DNA of 64,000 bases from Pedobacter mendelii. GTDB lineage: Bacteria; Bacteroidota; Bacteroidia; Sphingobacteriales; Sphingobacteriaceae. The translations under genes were made by a program, and so were the position numbers. The DNA is taken from positions 186,001 through 250,000 of the forward strand of contig NZ_BMDJ01000005.1 in NCBI RefSeq assembly GCF_014635725.1, in the 5' to 3' direction. The notes beneath the pieces are model-generated. The model searched no databases and was not told the DNA's origin. It saw only the letters and a program-made list of their open reading frames with translations. Below, piece after piece: positions 26,732 through 35,592 of this stretch. The first letter of the stretch is position 1, and the number at the start of each line of letters is the position of its first letter.

Positions 26732-28948
26732 TTACAATACCAGCAATCCAAATTCTCTCAACGTATTAATAGGCTTTGAATACCAGAATAATTCAAAGTT
26801 TTCCATATCTATTTCAAAATCAGATTTTACTTCAGCAAAAGTATAAACCTTTTCATTTGAGACATGGATTTTATCTAAAATAGAAACCAACCATTCGCCC
26901 TCACTTTTATTGGTTTGAATGGTAAAAGTTTCTCGTTTATCGTGAAATGTTATTGAGGCCGTTTCCCAGGTATTTCCTTTTTTCGATTTTGTAAAATATT
27001 CAGCTGATGGCTTTCCGCCTATCCAAACCACTTTTGCTGTTGGTTTGGTATTGAAACTATCATTGTCATTTAAAGCCTGCTCAATAAAATCGGATGGAAT
27101 TTTAGTCCTCGGAATTTTAAAATCGAACCAGTCTTGCAGCCCGTAATCAAAACAAATTCCATGCATAAAATTAAAAAGCGATTTCTTTAATCCAAAGCTA
27201 AATTGATTATGGTCTATTCCAGTTTTGTCTATATAATTGATGTCGTTATTGGCAAAACTTCCGATTGCTTCCGTTTCCTTAACTACCCCAAACCTTTCAG
27301 GATACATCCCAACCGGACTATGGGCAGTCATAGCAAATTGATGCCAGAAACCAGATTGCAAAACACCGGCCTCGAACAACTGACGAACCATTTCAAGGCT
27401 ATCAATAGTTTCCTGAATGGTTTGCGTTGGGTAACCATACATTAAATAAGCGTGAACCATAACTCCGGCAGCAGTAAAATTTCTTGTAACTTTTGCTACT
27501 TGTTCTACCGTAACGCCCTTATCAATCAGTTTTAATAACCTATCGGATGCAACTTCTAAACCGCCAGAAACAGCAATACAGCCCGATGCTTTTAACAACA
27601 AACATAAATCGGCAGTAAAGCTCTTTTCAAAACGAATATTGGTCCACCAGGTTACGGCTAATTTTCTGCGAATAATTTCCAATGCAACCTCTCGCATTAA
27701 AGCTGGTGGAGCAGCCTCATCTACAAAGTGAAAACCATTTTGACCAGTTTTGGCATATAGATCTTCAATTCTATCTACAATCTGTTTGGCCTGAACGGGT
27801 TCATAAACTTTTATATAATCCAAAGAAATATCGCAAAAAGTACATTTTCCCCAGTAACAGCCATGCGCCATTGTTAGTTTATTCCAACGCCCATCACTCC
27901 ACATCCGGTGCATTGGGTTTACAATTTCAATTACTGAAATGTATTTATCTAATAGTAAACCAGCATAATCAGGTGTTCCCACATCAGCTTGTTTATAATC
28001 TTTTCTGAAAGAATCATTTTTATAAACAACTTTATCATTTTCTAGCAAAAATGTACGTTTATACATTTGTATTTCAGCTGGAACTGCCCCACTAATGTTC
28101 TGAATTAACAATTCAATTGGCAATTCGCCATCATCCAGGGTGATGAAATCGAAAAATTCAAAAACACGTTTTTCAGAAAGTGAACGCAATTCAGTATTTG
28201 GAAAACCTCCACCCATAGAAATTTTAATTTCAGGATGATTGGCTTTTACCCATTGTGCACAGCGAAAAGCACTGTACAAATTCCCAGGGAAAGGAACGGA
28301 AATCAGGAACAGTTTAGGATGTATATTTTCTACTTTATCTTTTAAAATAGAAATCAGGATGTTATCAATGTAGGTTGGCGCTTGATTTAAAGCCTCGTAC
28401 AATTCATCAAAGGAGTTAGCACTTCTGCCTAAACGTTCCGCATATCGACTAAAACCAAAGTTTTCATCTACACATTCAACTATATAATCTGAAATATCTT
28501 CAAGGTAAAGTGTGGCTAAATGTTTGGCTTTGTCTTGTGTTCCCATTGCGCCAAAAGCCCAATCCAATTCCTCCAATTGTGCAAAGCGAGAAGCCTGAGG
28601 AAGAAAATCATCGCCACAAATTTGCAAAGCCAACGTTGGGTTTTTACCTTGTAGAAAAGAAATAACCGAATCAATTGTTTTTAAGTATTCATCTTTTAAA
28701 GCCAGAATTCGCTTTGCATTATCGTTTAATGGTTTTTGCTCATTTACACATTGACTATGCTCAGTTTGGTAGAATAAATTATTTAAACCTTTTTTTGAAA
28801 ATAATTCCAAAATGACTTCAATACCTAAATCTGCTTGTGTGGAAGAGATATTTTTAGTGTTCAAAAAACCTTTTATATACGCCGTTGCCGGATATGGCGT
28901 ATTCAGTTGAGTAAATGGTGGCGTAATGGCAAAGATTTCGGTTTTCAA
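26732..28948 (-). CDS. B12-binding radical SAM protein
   Basis: 738 residues from a TTG start at 28948 (then KTEIFAITPPFTQLNTPYP, the usual family opening). The N-terminal 300 residues contain a Rossmann-type cobalamin-binding domain (LFLISVPFPGNLYSAFRCAQ, then ISMGGGFPNTE). The radical SAM cluster motif is HGCYWGKCTFCDI (CxxxCxxC, about residue 360), followed by HFVDEAAPP and SGGLEVASDRLLKLIDKGV. Such enzymes perform methyl transfers or rearrangements on unreactive carbon; the substrate is unknown. The longer frame starting at 28969 is unlikely because a promoter box TACTTTTG covers 28967-28974, predicting transcription from about 28963. Confidence 0.87.
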   Translation of the reverse strand: MKTEIFAITPPFTQLNTPYPATAYIKGFLNTKNISSTQADLGIEVILELFSKKGLNNLFYQTEHSQCVNEQKPLNDNAKRILALKDEYLKTIDSVISFLQGKNPTLALQICGDDFLPQASRFAQLEELDWAFGAMGTQDKAKHLATLYLEDISDYIVECVDENFGFSRYAERLGRSANSFDELYEALNQAPTYIDNILISILKDKVENIHPKLFLISVPFPGNLYSAFRCAQWVKANHPEIKISMGGGFPNTELRSLSEKRVFEFFDFITLDDGELPIELLIQNISGAVPAEIQMYKRTFLLENDKVVYKNDSFRKDYKQADVGTPDYAGLLLDKYISVIEIVNPMHRMWSDGRWNKLTMAHGCYWGKCTFCDISLDYIKVYEPVQAKQIVDRIEDLYAKTGQNGFHFVDEAAPPALMREVALEIIRRKLAVTWWTNIRFEKSFTADLCLLLKASGCIAVSGGLEVASDRLLKLIDKGVTVEQVAKVTRNFTAAGVMVHAYLMYGYPTQTIQETIDSLEMVRQLFEAGVLQSGFWHQFAMTAHSPVGMYPERFGVVKETEAIGSFANNDINYIDKTGIDHNQFSFGLKKSLFNFMHGICFDYGLQDWFDFKIPRTKIPSDFIEQALNDNDSFNTKPTAKVVWIGGKPSAEYFTKSKKGNTWETASITFHDKRETFTIQTNKSEGEWLVSILDKIHVSNEKVYTFAEVKSDFEIDMENFELFWYSKPINTLREFGLLVL

Positions 28949-28966
28949 ATGAAATTGTTTTTTTTG

Positions 28967-28974
28967 CAAAAGTA
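28967..28974 (-). promoter_or_regulatory. -7 promoter box for radical SAM gene
   Basis: Minus-strand TACTTTTG matches TAnnTTTG. The predicted transcript start near 28963 rules out the longer reading frame and supports the TTG start at 28948. Confidence 0.5.
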
Positions 28975-29015
28975 AAGGAATTTCGGAAGATTAGTCGTTT
29001 TTAATATGTTCATTA

Positions 29016-29060
29016 CTCTCGTTATTTCGATCGCAGCCGAGAAATCTTTTTAATTAGATA
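29016..29060. repeat. Probable dispersed intergenic repeat fragment
   Basis: The stretch CGTTATTTCGATCGCAGCCG followed by AGAAATCTTTTTAATTAGAT has the form (GTCATTTCGA..GCAG.GGAGAAATCTTTT) of a short element often seen between genes in Sphingobacteriaceae. It is not part of any gene here. Only one copy lies in this window, so the call rests on recollection of the motif. Confidence 0.35.
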
Positions 29061-29182
29061 GCATCATTCAAAAATTCTTCATTATATTACTTTCCAGTTG
29101 ATAAGATGACCCAGAGTAAATACATTAAACTAAATCTCTAATCAAAACGTTTTAGATACACATCAACACCTTATCTACCTGC

Positions 29183-29899
29183 ATGAAAGCTTTGAATCTC
29201 TTTTTTCTGATGCTCTTTACACAATTCACCTTTGCTCAAAAACCATTTTTATTCCCCAAAGTAAAAATACAAGGTATTTCTGTTGAACAGCTTACCCCTA
29301 TTAATTGGACGGTAATTGAAACTGCGAATGGTGATTTAAACAATGATGGAACCGAAGATTTAGCAGTAATTTTTGAATCAAATAAAATTACAGACGAAAC
29401 CAGAACTTATGGCGACAATAACACTGAAATCATCAAGGAAACCCAAAAACCAAGAATTCTAGCTATCTTTTTTAAAGATAAATTGACAGAAAACTATCTT
29501 TTATCTATGCAAAACAACGATTTTATTTTACGTGCTCAAGAGGGTGGAAAACTTGGCGACCCACTTAATCAAATCGGCATTAAAGACCAGCAATTGTATT
29601 TAAGGTTTCAAGGTGGAGCAGAATGGCGCTGGGAAATGGGCTACACTTTTAAATTTGAGAACAAAGATTGGTTTTTAACGAGTGCCATAAATCTTTATTT
29701 CAACCAAAATACAGGCGACATGACCGAAAGGGTTTACGATTTTAAAACCCGAGAACTATTTACCACAGTTGGCAACTTACACAAACGAGATATTGCTAAT
29801 CAGAAAAGTAGTGAAGTTTTGTACTTCTCTCAATTAAGAACTTTTAAAACCTTTAAAAAACCTTGGGCTTGGGAAATAATGCCGAATGTTTATTTGTAA
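29183..29899 (+). CDS. Secreted protein with FG-GAP-like calcium loop, unknown function
   Basis: 238 residues with signal peptide MKALNLFFLMLFTQFTFAQ. Residues 48-65 (ANGDLNNDGTEDLAVIFE) match a D-x-N-x-D-G calcium loop of FG-GAP/dockerin-like type. The rest is a beta-rich domain with WRWEMGYTFKFENKDWFLTS. I do not recognise the family beyond secreted Bacteroidota proteins of this kind, and cannot assign a function. Transcribed alone between two genes on the opposite strand; start ATG at 29183. Confidence 0.72.
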   Translation: MKALNLFFLMLFTQFTFAQKPFLFPKVKIQGISVEQLTPINWTVIETANGDLNNDGTEDLAVIFESNKITDETRTYGDNNTEIIKETQKPRILAIFFKDKLTENYLLSMQNNDFILRAQEGGKLGDPLNQIGIKDQQLYLRFQGGAEWRWEMGYTFKFENKDWFLTSAINLYFNQNTGDMTERVYDFKTRELFTTVGNLHKRDIANQKSSEVLYFSQLRTFKTFKKPWAWEIMPNVYL

Positions 29900-29935
29900 T
29901 GATAAAGTGTTTATTACGAGTGCGCTAAAGATTAA

Positions 29936-31126
29936 TTACATATTCTGCGCTATTACAAAACCGCTTGCCCAGGCCCATTGAAAATTATAACCGCCTAACC
30001 AGCCCGTAACATCTAAACATTCACCACCAAAAAACAAGCCCGGTATTTTTTTACACTCCAAAGTTTTAGAAGAAATTTCATTAGTATCAATTCCGCCACG
30101 CATTACTTCGGCTTTATCATAACCTTTATCGCCGGCTGGTTTAACTTTAAATTCATGAATCGTTTGTTCGATTAATTGGATTTCTGAATTGGTTAAAGCA
30201 GCAACAGGTTTAGTTAAAGGTAAAAATTTACCCAATGCATCAGTAAACTTTTTGGTGTAAAAGCGATTTAGCAAAGTTGATAAAAGTGTTTTTCCATTTA
30301 ACATTCGCTCCTCGTTCAATAAAGAAATAATATTATGATGCGGTAACAGATTTATATTAACCAATTCTCCTCTTCGCCAGAATGAAGAAATTTGCAATAT
30401 TGCAGGACCACTTAAACCCCAATGGGTAAATAAAATATTCTCTTCAAAAGAAATAGTATCGTTGCTTACTTCGCACAAAACCGAATTGCCGGATAGCTGA
30501 GCAAACCATTCCTCATCTTTTCCGGTAATGGTTAATGGAACCAAAGCAGGTGCTGTCTCTACTATTTTCAAACTATGTTTACGAGCGAAACGCAAAGCAA
30601 AATCTGTTGATCCCATTTTTGGAATTGGTAACCCACCCGTGGCGATAACCAACTTTCCAGATGTTATAGTAATTTTTTTGCCCTTCTTTTCATAAGTGAC
30701 CTGAAAACCATCAGATAGAATTTCGATATCCTTAACATCGGCATCACATCTAATTTCCTGTCCAAAATCTTCACAAATTGAAGTAAAAACCTGGACAACA
30801 TCTTTTGCATTTTTATCATCAGGAAACAATTGACCTAATGTTTTTTCCTTACCATGAATACCGTAGGTTTCAAAAAAACTGACAGTATCATCCACTGTCC
30901 ACTGACTAAAAGCCGATTTGATAAAGTGTGGGTTGGCAGAGATAAATTGCTCATCAGATGCAAATTGATTTGTATAATTGCAACGACCGCCACCAGAAAT
31001 TAAAATTTTAGCACCCGGTTTTTCATTCTTTTCGAGAACAATTACTTTTTTACCCAAATAGCCAGCCTGTACCGCACACATTAATCCGCAAGCTCCTGCA
31101 CCAATAATTATTGCATCAGCATTCAT
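29936..31126 (-). CDS. HI0933-type NAD(P)/FAD-dependent oxidoreductase
   Basis: 396 residues from the ATG at 31126. The FAD-binding GAGACGLMCAVQAGYLGKKV and the family signature EKPGAKILISGGGRCNYTNQ are followed by IATGGLPIPKMGSTDFALRF and the closing GGECLDVTGWLGGYNFQWAW. This is the HI0933/BaiN family of flavoproteins; some reduce steroid or other double bonds, but the substrate here is unknown. Divergently transcribed from purK, sharing a palindromic pair of promoter boxes (31146-31163) and a predicted leader of about 26 bases. Confidence 0.9.
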   Translation of the reverse strand: MNADAIIIGAGACGLMCAVQAGYLGKKVIVLEKNEKPGAKILISGGGRCNYTNQFASDEQFISANPHFIKSAFSQWTVDDTVSFFETYGIHGKEKTLGQLFPDDKNAKDVVQVFTSICEDFGQEIRCDADVKDIEILSDGFQVTYEKKGKKITITSGKLVIATGGLPIPKMGSTDFALRFARKHSLKIVETAPALVPLTITGKDEEWFAQLSGNSVLCEVSNDTISFEENILFTHWGLSGPAILQISSFWRRGELVNINLLPHHNIISLLNEERMLNGKTLLSTLLNRFYTKKFTDALGKFLPLTKPVAALTNSEIQLIEQTIHEFKVKPAGDKGYDKAEVMRGGIDTNEISSKTLECKKIPGLFFGGECLDVTGWLGGYNFQWAWASGFVIAQNM

Positions 31127-31145
31127 CAATAAAATTTATTATGGT

Positions 31146-31163
31146 TACTTTTGTGCAAAAGTA
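31146..31163. promoter_or_regulatory. Symmetric divergent promoter: two facing -7 boxes
   Basis: TACTTTTGTGCAAAAGTA reads as TAnnTTTG on both strands: 31146-31153 for purK (plus) and 31163-31156 for the HI0933-type gene (minus). Predicted starts are about 31157 and 31152, giving leaders of about 24 and 26 bases. The two polymerases cannot occupy the site together. Confidence 0.55.
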
Positions 31164-31180
31164 GCATTATTTTCAAGCGC

Positions 31181-32320
31181 ATGGCAAAACAGATTAGCGA
31201 ATTAAAATTGGGTATTTTAGGTGGCGGACAATTAGGCAGGATGCTCATCCAGCAAGCAATAAATTATAATGTTACCTCTTTAGTGTTAGATCCTGACCCT
31301 GATGCACCTTGTAAAAACATTGCAAATTACTTTGAAAATGGTTCAATTACAGATTTTGATACCGTATATAATTTCGGCAAGAAGGCAGATATTATTACCA
31401 TTGAGATAGAAAAGGTAAATATTGATGCCCTTGAGCAGTTAGAGAAAGAGGGGAAACAAGTTTTTCCTCAATCGAGAGTTATTCGATTAATACAAGATAA
31501 AGGCGTTCAAAAACAGTTTTTCAAAGAAAATGATATTCCTACTTCTCCTTTCCAAATTGTAAATACAAAAGAGGATATGGAAAATAGTCATATTCCATTT
31601 CCATATATTTTGAAATTAAGAAAAGATGGTTACGACGGCAAAGGTGTAATGAGAATTAACAGTGTTGCAGATTTGAATAAAGCTTTTGATGCCCCTTGTA
31701 TTATTGAGAAGTTAGTAGATTTTGAAAAAGAAGTTGCTGTAATTGTTGCTCGTAACTCAAAAGGTGATATGAAAACTTTCCCAATGGTTGAAATGGAGTT
31801 TAATCCAGAAGCAAACTTAGTTGAGTTTTTGATTTCTCCATCTACTTATGCAGAAAGTTTACAACAAAAAGCAGAAAATATCGCCAAGAACATTGCATCA
31901 TCAATGAATATCACTGGCATTCTTGCCGTGGAGATGTTTGTATGCAGCGATGGAGAATTATTAGTAAATGAAGTTGCTCCACGTCCGCATAATAGTGGTC
32001 ATCAAACTATAGAAGGAAATTACGTTTCTCAATTTGAACAACATTTACGTTCAATTTACAATTTACCACTTGGCGATACTACAAGTATTACCAATGCTAT
32101 TATGATAAATTTACTTGGTGAAAAAGGCTCTGAAGGTGTTGCAAAATATGAAAACCTAGAGAAAATTTTAGCTATTGATGGTGTATTTGTTCATCTATAT
32201 GGAAAGAAATATACAAAACCTTTTCGTAAAATGGGTCATGTAACCATTGTTGATATCGACAGAGAGAAGGCGATTGAAAAAGCCAGATTTGTGCAAAAAA
32301 CCTTAAAAGTAATTGCTTAG
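31181..32320 (+). CDS. purK: 5-(carboxyamino)imidazole ribonucleotide synthase
   Basis: 379 residues from the ATG at 31181; ten upstream codons begin with TTG and overlap the promoter. ATP-grasp enzyme: KLGILGGGQLGRMLIQQA opens the N-domain, YILKLRKDGYDGKGV is the ATP-grasp loop, and EVAPRPHNSGHQTIEG is the PurK signature near residue 270. It makes N5-CAIR from AIR, bicarbonate and ATP in purine synthesis. purE follows 79 bases downstream on the same strand. Confidence 0.96.
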   Translation: MAKQISELKLGILGGGQLGRMLIQQAINYNVTSLVLDPDPDAPCKNIANYFENGSITDFDTVYNFGKKADIITIEIEKVNIDALEQLEKEGKQVFPQSRVIRLIQDKGVQKQFFKENDIPTSPFQIVNTKEDMENSHIPFPYILKLRKDGYDGKGVMRINSVADLNKAFDAPCIIEKLVDFEKEVAVIVARNSKGDMKTFPMVEMEFNPEANLVEFLISPSTYAESLQQKAENIAKNIASSMNITGILAVEMFVCSDGELLVNEVAPRPHNSGHQTIEGNYVSQFEQHLRSIYNLPLGDTTSITNAIMINLLGEKGSEGVAKYENLEKILAIDGVFVHLYGKKYTKPFRKMGHVTIVDIDREKAIEKARFVQKTLKVIA

Positions 32321-32345
32321 CCCCCTAGCCTCATGAAGGGGGAAT
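32321..32345. repeat. Palindromic repeat copy between purK and purE
   Basis: CCCCCTAGCCTCATGAAGGG followed by GGAAT, directly after the purK stop. Its complement aligns with the copy inside the purE start (32417-32441): CCCC T....C..T.AA.GGGAA.TT in both. The two lie in inverted orientation 71 bases apart. Confidence 0.5.
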
Positions 32346-32399
32346 TAAAAAGCAAAGAGGAAAAACATAATTAAAAGATAAAATAAAAGATTAATATAT

Positions 32400-32930
32400 A
32401 TGAGTGTTGGAAATTCAAGTTCCCTTTTAGGGACGGAGGGGTCTGTATTAGTAGGAATAATTATGGGTAGCAAATCGGATTTGCCTGTTATGCAAGATGC
32501 TGCTGATGTATTAAGAGAATTTGGAATCAGTTATGAAATTACTGTTGTTTCCGCACACAGAACGCCGGAACGTATGTTCAACTATGCTAAAGAAGCGCAA
32601 GGCAAAGGTTTGAAAGTAATTATTGCAGGTGCCGGTGGTGCTGCTCATTTACCTGGTATGGTTGCATCAATCACAACACTTCCTGTAATCGGTGTTCCTG
32701 TTAAATCATCAAATTCTATTGATGGCTGGGACAGTATTTTATCTATTCTGCAAATGCCAAATGGTATTCCTGTTGCAACAGTAGCTTTAAATGCCGCTAA
32801 AAATGCAGGTTTATTAGCTGTACAAATTTTAGCCACTGCTGATGAATCTTTAACAGTAAAAATGCAGGCTTATAAAGAAGAACTGAGAAGAAAAGTTGAG
32901 GAAAGTGCAGAAGAAATGAACAAAATATAG
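32400..32930 (+). CDS. purE: N5-carboxyaminoimidazole ribonucleotide mutase
   Basis: 176 residues. The PurE core begins at [17 protein letters not shown] and includes [13 protein letters not shown] and [15 protein letters not shown], the class I mutase signatures. It converts N5-CAIR to CAIR after PurK. The only usable start is the ATG at 32400, which gives 15-20 extra residues ([15 protein letters not shown]) ahead of the core. That extension is encoded by a palindromic element resembling the repeat between purK and purE. It is likely tolerated because the PurE N-terminus is exposed. The operon with purK is clear. Confidence 0.96.
   Translation: MSVGNSSSLLGTEGSVLVGIIMGSKSDLPVMQDAADVLREFGISYEITVVSAHRTPERMFNYAKEAQGKGLKVIIAGAGGAAHLPGMVASITTLPVIGVPVKSSNSIDGWDSILSILQMPNGIPVATVALNAAKNAGLLAVQILATADESLTVKMQAYKEELRRKVEESAEEMNKI
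32417..32441. repeat. Palindromic repeat copy inside the purE start
   Basis: AAGTTCCCTTTTAGGGACGG followed by AGGGG, inverted relative to the copy at 32321-32345. It is read in frame as part of the PurE N-terminus. Confidence 0.5.
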
Positions 32931-32944
32931 ATGCCATGTTGAGC

Positions 32945-33508
32945 TTAGTTCAAACTTGGATCTACAGGAAAATTACTTATATGGGCATACTTCGGACCTA
33001 AGTTTACAATTACATCTCTCCACAGCTTTTCATCGTCGTTACCGAAAATAATATCCGGGTGAGAAATATCACTCACCATCCAAGCGTTTTGTTCAATTTC
33101 TTTATTTAATTGTCCGTCGTCCCAACCGGAGTAACCAAGAAAAAACTTTACTTCATTTTCATCAATAGCATTTGTATTGATAAGAATTTTAAGCGTTTCA
33201 AAATTTCCTCCCCAATAAATTCCATCTCCAATTTCTTCACCGCTTTGTAATTTATCATAACACCTGTGGATAAAATGTATCGTATCTGCAGCAACTGGTC
33301 CGCCAAAGTAAATTTGATTATCAGCAGCCCATAAATCCTGAATCACATCTTTTAAAAGCAAACTACCAACCTGATTTAATATATAACCAACAGAACCATC
33401 ATTACCATGTTCGGTTAATAAGATTACTGATCTTTTAAAATTAGGATCTGCCATAAACGGCTCGGAGATAAGTAATCTACCTATTTTTGGTTTTATATTG
33501 TTAAGCAT
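32945..33508 (-). CDS. YqgE/AlgH family protein (UPF0301)
   Basis: 187 residues from the ATG at 33508 (MLNNIKPKIGRLLISEPFM); upstream ATG and GTG codons add up to seven residues and cannot be excluded. Family blocks: GRLLISEPFMADPNFKRSVI, LLTEHGNDGSVGYILNQ and GYSGWDDGQLNKEIEQNAW. The family is widespread and structurally known but has no settled biochemical function; AlgH was tied to alginate regulation in Pseudomonas. Convergent with purE (14-base gap) and divergent from pdxH, whose promoter lies between them. Confidence 0.9.
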   Translation of the reverse strand: MLNNIKPKIGRLLISEPFMADPNFKRSVILLTEHGNDGSVGYILNQVGSLLLKDVIQDLWAADNQIYFGGPVAADTIHFIHRCYDKLQSGEEIGDGIYWGGNFETLKILINTNAIDENEVKFFLGYSGWDDGQLNKEIEQNAWMVSDISHPDIIFGNDDEKLWRDVIVNLGPKYAHISNFPVDPSLN

Positions 33509-33519
33509 GATGATAATCA

Positions 33520-33550
33520 TTTGTAGCACCGTAAAAGATGCCTATTTTTG
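33520..33550 (+). promoter_or_regulatory. Perfect Bacteroidota promoter placed for a leaderless pdxH transcript
   Basis: TTTG (33520-33523), exactly 19 bases, then TATTTTTG (33543-33550): an exact fit to TTTG-N19-TAnnTTTG. If the -7 box is centred at -7, position +1 falls on 33554, the A of the pdxH ATG. Confidence 0.75.
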
Positions 33551-33553
33551 TTT

Positions 33554-34204
33554 ATGCAAGTTACAAATGAATTTCTACAAAACCTGCGCCAGGATTATAA
33601 AAGCGCAACGTTAGATGAAGCTGACGTAGATAACAATCCGATTACCCAATTTAAAAAATGGTTTGACCATGCCATCGAAGCGCAGGTTTACGAGCCAAAT
33701 GTAATGACGTTGGCAACAGCAGATAAAGCAGGGAAACCTGATGCCCGCATTGTTTTGCTTAAAGGCGTAGATGAAGATGGTTTCAGATTTTTTACTAATT
33801 ACTTAAGTGCTAAAGGAAAAGAACTAAAAAGAAATCCTTATGCAGCATTAGTTTTTTTCTGGCCTGATTTAGAGCGACAAGTAAGGATTGAAGGTATTGT
33901 AGAGAAACTTGATAAAGAAACATCTGAAGAATATTTTATCACTCGGCCCGTTACAAGTCAGATTGGAGCTGTAGTATCACCTCAAAGCCAAATTATTCCT
34001 GATAGGAGATTTTTAGAAGAAAAGTTCGAAAATTTAAAAGCAAAAAGCGATAATAAAACAATTGCAAAACCTGCACATTGGGGTGGTTATATTGTTAAAC
34101 CAACAAGAATTGAATTTTGGCAAGGTCGCAACAGCAGATTACATGATAGAATTAATTTTGAGTTAATAAAAGGAAACTGGATAAAAACCAGATTAGCCCC
34201 GTAG
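33554..34204 (+). CDS. pdxH: Pyridoxamine 5'-phosphate oxidase
   Basis: 216 residues, full PdxH length, from the ATG at 33554 (MQVTNEFLQNLRQDY). FMN- and substrate-binding blocks are present: NVMTLATADKAGKPDARIVL, GFRFFTNYLSAKGKEL, RQVRIEGIVEKL, and the C-terminal FWQGRNSRLHDRI that closes the active site. It oxidises pyridoxamine or pyridoxine phosphate to PLP. The promoter predicts transcription starting at the first base of the ATG, so the messenger would be leaderless. A hairpin terminator follows the stop. Confidence 0.97.
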   Translation: MQVTNEFLQNLRQDYKSATLDEADVDNNPITQFKKWFDHAIEAQVYEPNVMTLATADKAGKPDARIVLLKGVDEDGFRFFTNYLSAKGKELKRNPYAALVFFWPDLERQVRIEGIVEKLDKETSEEYFITRPVTSQIGAVVSPQSQIIPDRRFLEEKFENLKAKSDNKTIAKPAHWGGYIVKPTRIEFWQGRNSRLHDRINFELIKGNWIKTRLAP

Positions 34205-34664
34205 AAAAGCGGTCAAATTAAAATAGAGATCTGCCATCCGGCCAAATCTCTATTTTTTAAACTAATCATTAACTAACCTAAATTTACTAGGAAGTGTCTT
34301 TATAAAAACGTCTTTAGTTTTTCAAACTTTCGACGAGTATTTTATTTTACATACCAAGCGATTAAAAAGCTTTTTTTTCTTGATGAATAAGATGACTTTA
34401 TGAGATAACAATTTTTATACCGTTTATCGGTGAATAAATTATTATGTGCTGACAAGTGAAAGATTGACTATGATTCATAATTTATTTAACAATTTTTAAC
34501 TTTAAATAATTATTTAATAATATATAAACGTTATTCTTTACAAGATAGATTTAATGATTTTAATTAAAAAAGGACAATCCCATTAAAGAAGTTTTATTAA
34601 AAAAACTAGTTTTACAAACAAAACATATCTCTTTAAAATACTATAAAGCAAAAAAACTAACCAA
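34205..34664. other. 460-base intergenic region without a gene
   Basis: Very AT-rich. It begins with the pdxH terminator at 34221-34258. Beyond that I see homopolymer tracts and a small AAAAAGCTTTTT palindrome near 34364, but no reading frame, tRNA or clear promoter box. It may hold a promoter for the dehydrogenase gene at 34665 or an undetected small RNA. Confidence 0.5.
34221..34258 (+). terminator. Intrinsic terminator after pdxH
   Basis: AAATAGAGAT, 15-base loop, ATCTCTATTT, followed by more T, 17 bases past the pdxH stop. Confidence 0.75.
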
Positions 34665-35561
34665 ATGATAAAGAATATATCTGTTATAGGCTCAGGAACA
34701 ATGGGAAATGGTATTGCACATACCTTTGCACAGTTCGGCTATAGTGTAAATTTAATTGATATTAACCAGGAAGCTTTAGATAAAGCCTTACAAACCATAA
34801 CTAAAAATCTGGATAGGCAAATTGGAAAAGGCACATTAACAGAAGAGCAAAAAGTAGAAACTTTAAAGCATATAATCACTTCAACATCCGTAGAAGCCGG
34901 CGTAAAACATGCCGATTTAGTTGTAGAAGCAGCAACGGAAAATTTAGATTTAAAACTTAAAATATTTAAAGATTTAGATTCCTTTGCCCCTGCAGATGCA
35001 ATTTTAGCGTCAAACACATCTTCAATTTCTATTACTCAAATTGCAGCTGTTACAAACCGAGGAGATAAAATAATCGGTATGCATTTTATGAATCCTGTTC
35101 CGGTAATGAAATTAGTTGAAGTGATTCGTGGCTATCAAACCAGCGACGAAACAACAAAAACCATTATGTCGCTTTCCGAAAGTTTACATAAAACACCAGT
35201 TGAAGTTAATGATTACCCTGGTTTTGTAGCAAACAGAATTTTAATGCCAATGATTAATGAAGCAATTTATACACTTTATGAAGGCGTTGCAGGCGTTTAT
35301 GAAATTGATACAGTAATGAAACTTGGCATGGCACACCCAATGGGGCCATTACAATTAGCTGATTTTATTGGGCTGGATGTTTGTTTGGCTATTCTTAAAG
35401 TTTTACATGATGGGTTTGGAAATCCTAAATATGCACCTTGTCCGCTTTTAGTAAATATGGTTGCTGCAGGCAAAAAAGGTGCAAAAACTGGCGAAGGTTT
35501 TTACACATATACATCAGGTTCAAAAGATTTGATAGTTGCCAACAAATTTAAGAAATCCTAA
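34665..35561 (+). CDS. 3-hydroxybutyryl-CoA (3-hydroxyacyl-CoA) dehydrogenase
   Basis: 298 residues, the standard length of the short monofunctional family (Hbd/PaaH). NAD-binding [20 protein letters not shown], the catalytic region [30 protein letters not shown] with the active-site histidine, and [19 protein letters not shown] are all visible, ending in the [13 protein letters not shown] block. It interconverts 3-hydroxyacyl-CoA and 3-oxoacyl-CoA in fatty acid or butyrate metabolism. Located alone with a long AT-rich leader; its 3' end approaches ruvB by 31 bases. Confidence 0.93.
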   Translation: MIKNISVIGSGTMGNGIAHTFAQFGYSVNLIDINQEALDKALQTITKNLDRQIGKGTLTEEQKVETLKHIITSTSVEAGVKHADLVVEAATENLDLKLKIFKDLDSFAPADAILASNTSSISITQIAAVTNRGDKIIGMHFMNPVPVMKLVEVIRGYQTSDETTKTIMSLSESLHKTPVEVNDYPGFVANRILMPMINEAIYTLYEGVAGVYEIDTVMKLGMAHPMGPLQLADFIGLDVCLAILKVLHDGFGNPKYAPCPLLVNMVAAGKKGAKTGEGFYTYTSGSKDLIVANKFKKS

Positions 35562-35580
35562 TTTTTTTAGCATTAAATTT

Positions 35581-35588
35581 TATATTTG
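35581..35588 (+). promoter_or_regulatory. -7 promoter box immediately before ruvB
   Basis: TATATTTG matches TAnnTTTG and ends five bases before the ATG at 35593, predicting transcription from 35592-35593, i.e. an essentially leaderless ruvB message. The -33 region is poor. Confidence 0.5.
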
Positions 35589-35592
35589 CTGT

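Noticed and set aside
34205..34664. Possible small gene or RNA in the longest gene-free stretch
   Set aside because: No start-stop frame of convincing composition and no promoter-terminator pair after the pdxH terminator.
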